The position numbers and the translations under genes are program-made. 64,000 nt of DNA. Source: Ashinkailepas kermadecensis (Eukaryota; Arthropoda; Thecostraca; Neolepadidae). The stretch is from contig JAOTOM010003814.1 of assembly GCA_034440615.1 (NCBI GenBank), positions 62,001 to 126,000 of the forward strand, read 5' to 3'. The notes under the pieces are model-generated. The model searched no databases. It saw nothing but the letters and a program-made list of their open reading frames with translations, and had not been told where the DNA came from. Of this stretch, positions 55,334 through 64,000 are shown in pieces (within the stretch, counting starts at the first letter, position 1; each line of letters opens with the position of its first letter).

Positions 55334-56296
55334 AGCGGATGGTTGTCGCCGGATGCGGTGCGACATGCATCGTTAGCTGTCAGTGCGGGGGAGGATGGTT
55401 GTCGCCGGATGCGGTGCGACATGCATCGTTAGCTGTCAGTGCGGGGGAGGATGGTTGTCGCCGGATGCGGTGCGACATGCATCGTTAGCTGTCAATGCGG
55501 GGGCGGATGGTTGTCGCCGGATGCGGTGCGACATGCATCGTTAGCTGAGGGAGCGGATGGTTGTCGCCGGACGCGGTGCGACATGCATCGTTAGCTGTCA
55601 GTGCGGGGGCGGATGGTTGTCGCCGGATGCGGTGCGACATGTGTTGGAGTGCGGGGGAGGATGGTTGTCCCGATGCGGTGCGACATGATCGTTAGTGTGT
55701 GGGGAGGGATGGTTGTCGCCGGACGCGGTGCGACATGCATCGTTAGCTGTAGTGCGGGGGGGGATGGTTGCCGCCGGAGGGGGGGGAAAATAAAGTTAGC
55801 TGTAGTGCGGGGAGGATGGTTGTCGCCGGATGCGGTGCGACAGCACCGTTAGCGCTCAGGGGGGGGGGATTTGTGCCGGTGCGTGCATCGTTAGCTGTCA
55901 GTGCGGGGGCGGATGGTTGTCGCCGGATGCGGTGCGACATGCATCGTTAGCTGTCAGTGCGGGGAGGATGGTTGTCGCCGGATGCGGTGCGACATGTATC
56001 GTTAGCTGTCAGTGCGGGGGAGGATGGTTGTCGCCGGATGCGGTACGACATGCATCGTTAGCTGTCAGGGGGAGGGTTGGGGTGCATCGTTAGCTGTCAG
56101 TGCGGGGGAGGATGGTTGTCGCCGGATGCGGTGCGACATGCATCGTTAGCTGTCAGTGCGGGGGAGGATGGTTGTCGCCGGATGCGGTGCGACATGCATC
56201 GTTAGCTGTCAGTGCGGGGGAGGATGGTTGTCGCCGGATGCGGTGCGACATGCATCGTTAGCTGTCAGTGCGGGGGAGGATGGTTGTCGCCGGAAA
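55334..56296 (+). repeat. 56-bp minisatellite, about 17 copies, noisy centre
   Basis: Unit GGGGGAGGATGGTTGTCGCC, GGATGCGGTGCGACATGCAT, CGTTAGCTGTCAGTGC. Outer copies are nearly identical. Copies between about 55630 and 55890, and one near 56065-56090, carry clustered single-base losses and gains (TTGTCCCGATG, CATGATCGTTAGTGTG, homopolymer G runs) that look like consensus sequencing errors rather than evolution. Confidence 0.95.
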
Positions 56297-56371
56297 AGAA
56301 AGTACAAAAGTTCACTGTTGACACCCAGACTATGCGAAGCTACCAAAGTGCGGGGAGAGTGATCTTTTTTA

Positions 56372-56420
56372 GAGGCGCACCGGACCATAAAGGTCATTGA
56401 TGCCGCCTTTACAAAATTGC
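56372..56420 (+). repeat. Short dispersed repeat, copy 2
   Basis: GAGGCGCACCGGACCATAAA and -CATTGATGCCGCCTTTA- match 5519-5562 on the same strand. Confidence 0.55.
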
Positions 56421-56844
56421 TACGAAGCGACACAAAGATATAACTGACCAACGAGCGAACAAATCGGCCACATTTGTCACTCTTGATCCCTCTGAGCAGT
56501 TATGGAAAGTGAGTGTCCTCTTTTAATGTTCACTCGAAATTCGAGAACATGACTAAAACCCTGTTGAAAAACAACTAAGTATCTCAACAAACGCATTGAT
56601 ACATGCAACGCTGAAAGTGCAGGGACTAAGCTCCGGATAACCATCGGTCGTTACAGCACATTTCTATGGAAATCCGGAACCAGCAAGGTGTACACAAACA
56701 TCAGACCAATGATATCTTTAAACACATACCACAGTATTCAAAGTGCAAAGCACCGGAAAGACATCATATCCCCTTCACACCCAAAACATACTCCCCGAAC
56801 TCCACTAAGTTTGATGATTTGAAGGTTGATGATTTGATGTTTGA

Positions 56845-58130
56845 AGGTTAAAAACGAAAGTGTCATCCTGACCTTCCTAGACGCGTTATCAGTCTCCACT
56901 GATGTGCCAGTAGATGAGACGATTTAACTAATCTTGAAAAATGCACACGCAAATACGATTCAACCACCGAGGATCCCCAAAAATGTTCCGAAAGGTTTGC
57001 TTCAGATTTGTGCCAAATAGCGGCCATCCGATGCCCAGCAGGCCACCTGGGCCATCAAATCCACGATGTTGCGATAGACTCGCCGCTTGGTGCGCTATTC
57101 GCTGATACATAAATGGTCCGAATACAATGTCTTGTCATGCGATATGCCATAACGTGATCTACATGCCTATATGCTAGATATGCTGGCATATTCCTCAACA
57201 CTCAAAACGAATCTCGGCTGCTCTTGCTCAAAGCCAAGCTCGAAGCGAAATCTGTCCAAATTTCACCGGAGAGCCCTGTCAATAAGATATGATTCCCTTC
57301 TTTGAGGGAAATCCAGCAGTCCATTCATGTTCAGTGGATCGTTTGTGATCCAAGTGCTTAGAAAACCCACGCACGCCGGAAACTACTTACACGGTGCCAG
57401 TGAGTACCCTTATAGACATAGGGAGAGCGCCATCGAGGCATTCGCACAACTTGGCCACTTGTCCATCAAATCCTGCAGAGAATCCGTCAGATTGTGGTGA
57501 ACAACTGTTGCAAACTGTGTGATGTCGACAGCCAGTTGCAGGCAACTTCGCAAACACTTCCGATCATCACCCGAACGGCGGCCACAGAGCGCGTCAGGAA
57601 TGACAATACGACTGTGCTCTCAAGGTCAGATGTCTACCACTCATAAAGCAGATGAGAAGACTCTGCAGACGATCATCGCAACAAATTGCATGCCCTCCCT
57701 TCACCAATGCCGGGCGTATTTCATGGTGTTCCATCAAATCCTACAAGTCTCTGGTTTCATCATGAACAACAATCTGAGTGCTGCCACAGCGCTGCTCAAA
57801 TATACCAATGTAGTTTACGAGCTTCAATGCCCCGTTGGCGACTGCTCGCGCCGTTCCAGCTCGTTCGACATCGGTCATATCACCACCAATCTATCTGGAC
57901 GGAAGCCATGCATCTGCAAGGCGGGGGCCCGCAGCAGCAATGGAGACTATCCACGATATGCGATTGACGAGACCTGTGCTGGTGGATTTGCATCACCTCG
58001 TTAGCTGGATGTCGTGAAACAATGCAATTGTAAGTCGTAGAGTCGGTGTTGATCAGGGATAAGGACCCCACCACAAATCGGCAGATCAATATGAGGGGTA
58101 CCATGTCCATGTACGGGGCGCCCCCTTGTC
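56845..58130 (+). pseudogene. Penelope-like element pseudogene: RT and GIY-YIG parts
   Basis: Pieces of a PLE polyprotein occur in the family order across shifting frames. SVSTDVPVDETI (RT, normally SLFTNVPVDETI) and NTIQPPRIPKNV come at 56890-56985, then a damaged IDGVAMDSPLG/FA-IYM-like region to 57110. LLLKAKLEAKSV at 57220, then RKPTHAGNYLHGASEYPY-like and HRESAIEAFAQL, then TWPLVHQILQRIRQIVVNN (RT thumb) to 57510. MTIRLCSQGQMSTTHKADEK and LQTIIATNCMPS at about 57600-57700, GFIMNNNLSAA, then TNVVYELQCPVGDC (start of the GIY-YIG endonuclease) at 57811. HITTNLSGR, METIHDMRLTRPVL and LIRDKDPTTNRQINMRGT form the tail at 58048-58100. Numerous stops and frameshifts make it inactive. PLEs are telomerase-related retroelements common in invertebrates. 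Confidence 0.85.
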
Positions 58131-58139
58131 CATGGGATA

Positions 58140-59665
58140 GAAGTCACCAGGCTTTAACGCTGCAGCGCGAGCTGCTCTGATTCGGTATGTGATGAAAACC
58201 TGACAGTGTGTGGGACGGAATCGGCCTCTCGTTGTTTCAATACCTCACTGAGCACCTGTTCTGCGAGTTTAGCAACTATCTGCGTGTTAAAGTGGCCCAT
58301 TGTGCTTGAAAGCAGCACAAGTGAAAAGAAAACGCCACCGTGAGGTCCCGTTTTCTCATTTTGTAGCCATGGCAGATGATTAGCATGAGACGATTACGTC
58401 AATCGCCGATCTGTCAAACAAACCAGGAACAAAAGTAGCGGCAACATATAATTAATTGGTAGGGTAAAGAAATGTTCCTGATACAGTTTGTCCACATTTC
58501 GATGCTATTTCTGAGATACTATACACTGTTCTCATTATGCACCCCATGTTACATTTTATTAACATGCGCCGTCTCTCCCGTCAGATCCTCACACCTCGTC
58601 CCGCGGGGCATAAAAGACCTCCGTCCAACATTCAAACTACGCGTTGCACGAAAACGAGCAGGGTACCATCAGAAAACCCTCGATGAACAGGGCCTGAAAA
58701 AATGGTCTTATTGTTTTTGTATTATCTGAAACCAAACTGTCGGTTTTTAAGATAATAAAATGTTTCAAAACCATTTTATGTCGTCATAATAAGGTAGTTT
58801 AGGTCGTACAATGCAACTTTCATGCTATTTAACCCATGAAAACTTGAAATAAACCACAAAATAGAAATGTTTACATACCCTTAGCCCACATTGCGTACTT
58901 CCTCGTGACCAGACCTCAGATCACTTCATGAAGGTCAAACAAATTAAATAAGGAACTTCTTCTGATACTTCTGCATGCATGCCAAGGTAATAATGACGGT
59001 AGAAGAGCATGCATATTACAATAATGAGAACATTAACAAAAATGGCCAAAAATTGGCTGTGACCTGAGGTCGTTGAACTGAGCTCAAACAAAATCTAGGT
59101 GATCTATTTTAGAGACGTTGCCCACTTGTATTTACGTAGCAAGTTCCATTTCAATATCTCTTCACGTTTACGAGTAATCGATCCTAAAATATTTTGGAGG
59201 TGGTCCTCTGACCTAAGATAGGACAATGACCTTACATAACCTGCTGTTGACATTTCCACTTGAGACACAAAAGTGATGAAAGAAAAGGTATTGAAAATTT
59301 CTGCACGGCGACATCAAGTTATTTTCAATGTGTATGATAGACGGTAATTTACGGATCCATCATTGTTGGCACTCGTACGTTTATTGCCAGGTCAGTGCTC
59401 AACATAACGAAACCTTAAAGGCGACGTTTAGACAACATAATTGGACGTCACGAACAATATTGCGAATATTAATATTGGGTACATACTCTTGTAAATAGCC
59501 AACGTAATTCTGAAATGGTGAATCTCAGACAAGTTGACACCGTGTGGAAAAATCAGCATCACTTCGTCATGGGCGGAGTGGATAAATGCGCAAAGTACAA
59601 AACCTATGACTAATTGTGCTCAGATTGACTTCCCGTCGAAATGTGCAACCTAAGACTTTGCGAGA
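58140..59665. other. Intergenic, possibly PLE 3' region then unique sequence
   Basis: No coding sequence recognised. I find no recurrence of the Penelope-like coding sequence and no microsatellite tail that would mark the 3' end of the element. Confidence 0.4.
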
Positions 59666-59671
59666 GTATGT

Positions 59672-60128
59672 TTTCCAGACCAGCGTATGCTTCCCAGACG
59701 AGAGGTTGTTTTCTAGACGAGAGTTTGTTTCCCAGACGAAAGTTAGTTTTTCAGACGAGAGTTTGTTTTCCAGACGAGAGTTTGTTTCCCAGATGAGAGT
59801 TAGTTTTCCAGACGAGAGTTTGTTTTCCAGGCGAGAGCTTGTTTCCCAGACGAGAGTTCGTTTTCCAGACGAGAGTTTGTTTCCCAGACGAGAGTTTGCT
59901 TTGCAGACGAGAGTTTGTTTCCCAGACGAGAGTTTGTTTCCCAGATAAGAGTTAGTTTTCCAGACGAGAGTTTGTTTTCCAGACGAGAGCTTGTTTCAGA
60001 GACGAGAGCTTGTTTCCCAGACGAGAGTTTGTTTCCCAGACGAGAGTTTGTTTCCCAGACGAGAGTTTGTTTCCCAGACGAGGGTTTGCTTCCCAGACGA
60101 GAGCTTGTTTCCCAGACCAGACTTTGTT
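59672..60128 (+). repeat. 19-bp minisatellite with 57-bp pattern, about 24 copies
   Basis: Unit AGACGAGAGTTTGTTTCCC. Variants (TTTCC for TTCCC, AGTTAGTT, GAGCTTG) recur partly in groups. Three units make 57 bp and restore the frame, so plus-strand (RREFVSQTRVSFPDE) and minus-strand (SSGKQALVWET) frames stay open over the whole array. Confidence 0.95.
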
Positions 60129-60129
60129 C

Positions 60130-60795
60130 GCGCAGGCGTGTAGCAGCACAGGCGCGCATCCGTCCCGCTAGGCTACCACTCGTTTTATTGGAAGCACATT
60201 CATCCTCGCGCGCGAAAACGATACAGGGCATGTTGCCGCGCAAATACTTGTGGACCTGCGCTTCGGTGGTTTTGTGGGTCCACACCAGAGCGCCAGCGTC
60301 TCAAAACGCCGAGGTGCTTGCAAGCCTGCAGTGATCCTCGCAGCTGTTTTGATCCCCATGCGTCTCAAAGCCCTGCACCGTGCACTTTGAACCCACACAT
60401 CTTCAAAGCCCGAGTTCCTCAACCCTCAAACCCTCAAAGTATCGCACGCTTCAGAACGCCGAAATCAGCCGACGACAATCAGGCAACGGCCGTAGTGTGG
60501 CGGGCGACATCCGACATCAGCTTAGCTTAGGGTCTTTGAATTATCACCGAGCCAGAGCTTCAAGTTGTTATTTAAATCCACTGTCGGCGACGTCTGTGTG
60601 CTGGCTGCCGCCGTCCTCGCACACCGGCAGCGGGAGGTGTCTCCTGAGAGTCCACTAGATGATCAGCTGAGTGGCGGCGACACGCACCAGCAGCGGTGTG
60701 CACGCAATGGCATCGGTAGCGGCGCGGCTCATCCTCGGCCGGCTCTCGCTGCCGCCAGCTCTGGTCATTCCCGCCGGAAACCATCTGCGGACCTG
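60130..60795. other. Intergenic, nothing firm
   Basis: Moderately GC-rich towards the right. A possible start, ATG 60706 (MASVAARLILGRLSLPPALV), runs straight into the minisatellite and is not convincing. No other feature seen. Confidence 0.35.
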
Positions 60796-60799
60796 CGCC

Positions 60800-61915
60800 G
60801 TGTCGCTGACTGCCACAGGCCTCTGTCACTCACCTGCGCCGCTGACTGCCACAGGCCCATGCCACTCACCTGCGCCGCTGACTGCCACGGGCCTCTGTCA
60901 CTCACCTGCGTCGCTGACTGCCACAGGCCTCTGTCACTCACCTGCGCCGCTGACTGCCACAGGCCCATGCCACTCACCTGCGCCGCTGACTGCCACAGGC
61001 CTCTGTCACTCACCTGCGCCGTGCCGCTGACTGCCACAGGCCTCTGTCACTCACCTGCGCCGTGCCGCTGACTGCCACAGGCCTCTGTCACTCACCTGCG
61101 CCGTGCCGCTGACTGCCACAGGCCTCTGTCACTCACCTGCGCCGTGCCGCTGACTGCCAAGGCCTCTGTCACTCACCTGCGCCGTGCGCTGACTGCCACA
61201 GGCCTCTGTCCTCACCTGCGCCGTGCCGCTGACTGCCACAGCCTCTGTCACTCACCTGCGCCGTGCCGCTACTGCCACAGGCCTCTGTCACCACCTGCGC
61301 CGTGCCGCTGACTGCACAGGCTGACCCTGCGCCGTGCGCTGACGCCACAGGCTCTTTCCTGCGCCGCCGTGCGCTGCCACGGCCTCTGTCCCCTGGCCGC
61401 CGTGCCGCGACTGCCACAGGCCTCGTCCCCCTGCGCCGGCCGCTGACTGCACGGCCTTGCCCCACCTGGCCGTGCCGCTGACTGCCACAGGCCTCTGTCA
61501 CTACCTGCGCCTGCCGCTACTGCCCAGGCCTCTGTCACTCACCTGCGCCGTGCGCTGACTGCCACAGGCCTCGCCACTCACCTGCGCCGTGCCGCCGCCG
61601 TCTGTGCCGTGCCGCTGACTGCCACAGGCCTCTGTCACTCACCTGCGCCGTGCCGCTGACTGCCACAGGCCTCTGTCACTCACCTGCGCCGTGCCGCTGA
61701 CTGCCACAGGCCTCTGTCACTCACCTGCGCCGTGCCGCTGACTGCCACAGGCCTCTGTCACTCACCTGCGCCGTGCCGCTGACTGCCACAGGCCTCTGTC
61801 ACTCACCTGCGCCGTGCCGCTGACTGCCACAGGCCTCTGTCACTCACCTGCGCCGTGCCGCTGACTGCCACAGGCCTCTGTCACTCACCTGCGCCGTGCC
61901 GCTGACTGCCACAGG
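60800..61915 (+). repeat. 36/42-bp minisatellite, about 27 copies, flanked by direct repeats
   Basis: Left copies are 36 bp (CCGCTGACTGCCACAGGCCT, CTGTCACTCACCTGCG). From about 61020 the unit gains GTGCCG and becomes 42 bp. The array is bordered by two related 40-bp sequences, GCCAGCTCTGGTCATTCCCG (60751) and GCCAGCCCTGGTCAGTCCCG (61919), each followed by CCGGAAACCA. Copies between about 61155 and 61600 contain many single-base deletions, whereas copies after 61610 are again perfect. Confidence 0.95.
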
Positions 61916-61959
61916 CTGCCAGCCCTGGTCAGTCCCGCCGGAAACCACTGCCATGTGCC

Positions 61960-63295
61960 GCGCCGCTGACCGCGACAGGCCTCTGTCTCCGCAGCCGCAT
62001 GAATAACTCCAAGATGGCTCTCTTAGCACTGATTAGGCCATCACGATGGCTCGCTTTAATCGGCCATTTCAACTTGTTACGAGCTATAAGACAACTCTCC
62101 AACATATCAGGCTAAGTCCAAATATATTTATACGACCGCGGAGAGTATGCGTGGGCGAACCTACCACGCCACTGAATCACTGGCCGAGTACCGACTAAGC
62201 ATTCTATTTATTCTCGGCAGGGTAAAAGATGGCTCATGTTGCAATTTCATCAACGGCTAAAGGGCGCTTAGTCTGACCTTCGTCACATGCTTGGGCGATG
62301 TAAGCTGGTCTTGGTCGATCGATCTAGCTAACTGCAAGCTCAGTTTCAGCTCAGTTTCAGCTCAGTTTCAGCTCAGTTACAGCTCAGTTTTCAACTCAGT
62401 TTCCAAGTTTCCAAATGTCAGCGCAGACGCGAAACAGATCGCGAACACGGACAACAAACACGGACAACAAACATACGGATCGAATGACGCCAACCGGGTA
62501 AGGCAAGCGAACGCCACCCGGGGCTCCACCAGAGCCCTATTTTGCACATGTTGAAACATTACTCGTCGTAAATTACGCCAAGTCTACGTCGACCGACGTG
62601 ATGGGCTCGTGCAAAACTATACACACACGGCCCCTGTTGGCCTGACCAGCGTGCGGTTAGGTGTGCATCTGATCTCCAAGGTCCTTCACTTGAGTGGGAC
62701 TGGATCGAACACATTGAGAGAACGTTCACCCTTCCATAGCCTGCGAACTGCCGCCAGCAGCTGATACTCCTGGTGCTGCCAGAGGAGGTTTGCCCCCTCC
62801 TAACGTTTGTTCTACACCGCTCAGATAAATACATGTCTTCAGCAGCCCAAGATCCTCCAGTTAAAACTCATGTCGTTGTTTTTTTATCCCCCACCGTCGA
62901 CCTTTCAGGCCTGGTCAAGAAGTCAGTGGCCTGGGCTACGCCAGTCCACTGACCTATTTTTCCAACCCGAAGTGAGCAAAAGCTGCCTTTCTACACAAGT
63001 CCTACTGAACGTATTCCAGTAAAGCTGTTCTGCTGCACAGCGCTTCGTGAAAACGGCTACTGTCACTGCAAAAGCAGACAAGACGTCAACTACCAGGCGA
63101 GTAGCGATGAGGTCAACTCATCGTAATTGACCAGGCAGCGTCGCAAACCTTTAGAGGTCCTAGTTTCAAAAATGTGGGCGTCAATGAAGAAAACACGCTG
63201 AATTTAAATTTAGCGCTCGATAACTATATTAGAAGTTAAGGTACTACAAACAAGGATCAACATGTCACACCAGGCCACGCAGGCCATTGACCTAT
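61960..63295. other. Intergenic, nothing recognised
   Basis: A short tandem run of CAGTTTCAGCT (five or six copies) lies at 62340-62400. No gene or RNA recognised. Confidence 0.45.
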
Positions 63296-63299
63296 GATG

Positions 63300-64000
63300 A
63301 CCTTGAAATGTTGCAAGCATTGCAGTGCATGTACTGGGGCCACTATTGTTCGTTATATTTGTAAATAACGTTGAAAGTGGCCTAAACAGTAAGGTTTTGA
63401 AATTTGCGGATGATTTGAAGGTCTTTAGTGCAATAACAGGACACAATGAGCAAATCTCTCTGCAGAAATACTTAGACGAACTTGTGAAGTGGTCCGAAAA
63501 ATGGCAAATGAAATTTAATTTTGGTAAGTGCAAAATCATGCATTTAGGTAGGCAGCATATGAAGGCTCCATACTTGATGGGTGGCCAAGTACTATCTGTG
63601 ACTCAGCAGGAGAAGGACTCAGGTGTTATTTTGAACACAAAATCGTGGTCATCAGAACAGGCCAAAGAAGCCAGGAAGAAGGCACTAAGAATGCTTGGGG
63701 CAATAAATAGGAATGTATCATACAAAAGTGAGGAAGTCATCAGGAAGCTTTACTGTACATATGCCAGGCCACATTTGGAATACTGTGTCCAAGCTTGGTC
63801 CCCTGGTTATGAAAAAGATTGTTGGCTTTTAGAGATAGAGTACAAAAGAGGGCAACACAAATGGTTAATGGTACAAGCAACCTGGCATATGAGGAAAAAT
63901 TTAAGAAATTGAATATGTTTTCACTTAGATATAGAAGGCTGAGAGGAGATCTCATCGTGGTCTTTAAATTTGTTAATTGTCAGGAACAGGGATATCTCAG
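63300..64000 (+). pseudogene. CR1/Rex1-like LINE reverse transcriptase, truncated, runs off window
   Basis: From about 63322 the frame encodes VLGPLLFVIFVNNVESGL (RT, after the usual PQGS), KVLKFADDLKVFSAI (catalytic FADD box), KWSEKWQMKFNFGKCKIMHL, KDSGVILNTKSWS, ARKKALRMLGAINRNVSYKS and RPHLEYCVQAWSPGYEKD, a standard CR1/Rex1-type RT palm-to-thumb sequence. At about 63836-63840 the frame shifts by one, and the correct continuation (VQKRATQMVNGTSNLAYEEK, KKLNMFSLRYRRLRGDLI, VFKFVN) runs on to the window edge. The uninterrupted original frame instead ends at 63912. The endonuclease and N-terminal RT are absent upstream of 63300 (5' truncation), and the 3' end lies outside. The clean reading suggests a younger insertion than the I-like LINE. 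Confidence 0.92.

Noticed and set aside
60671..61071. Secreted repeat protein starting MASVAARLILGRLSLPPALV
   Set aside because: It runs immediately into the minisatellite, and all frames there are open. No upstream promoter context was seen.

Overview
This is eukaryotic, almost certainly invertebrate-animal, nuclear DNA. There are no operons, ribosome-binding-site-spaced genes or dense coding regions. Instead there are decayed transposons of several animal classes, long microsatellites, CpG-rich islands and an exceptional number of minisatellite arrays. The transposon mix (an RNase H-bearing I-like LINE with an arthropod-style zinc-knuckle ORF1, a Penelope-like element, mariner, and a CR1/Rex1-like LINE) would suit an arthropod, perhaps a crustacean. 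I cannot identify the species from sequence alone.

Layout. 1-10450: mostly unannotatable sequence with a 0.9 kb dispersed repeat (2060-2977, minus), short tandem repeats near 4 kb, a broken minus-strand coding relic (4470-4862) and a CpG-rich block at 9.4-9.8 kb. 10617-16470: a huge (GA)n-(TA)n-(GA)n tract followed by the ORF1 end and ORF2 remains of an I-like LINE. 18-28.7 kb: 33-bp and 86-bp minisatellites, a TA tract next to an imperfect snap-back repeat, a broken THAP-domain relic (minus), and a CpG island holding the best host-gene candidate, a signal-peptide first exon at 28374-28473 with a splice donor. 29.8-30.7 kb: a near-perfect 49-bp array. 31-42 kb: further arrays and two unrecognised open frames, one with a membrane segment. 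43-46 kb: a mariner pseudogene, a second mariner fragment and the second copy of the 0.9 kb repeat in opposite orientation. 46.1-48.35 kb: a very degenerate GC/T-patterned array with a period of about 21 bp. 50-53 kb: small hAT-like non-autonomous elements, more arrays and a tRNA-like relic. 55-62 kb: three large arrays and a Penelope-like pseudogene. 63.3 kb to the end: a 5'-truncated CR1/Rex1-like LINE running off the window.

No intact multi-exon gene could be assembled by eye. Most long open frames come from repeat arrays whose units lack stop codons. The best leads are the signal-peptide exon, the buried Penelope-like and mariner pseudogenes, the snap-back repeat with hammerhead-like boxes, the degenerate 21-bp array, and a series of perfect short-loop hairpins.
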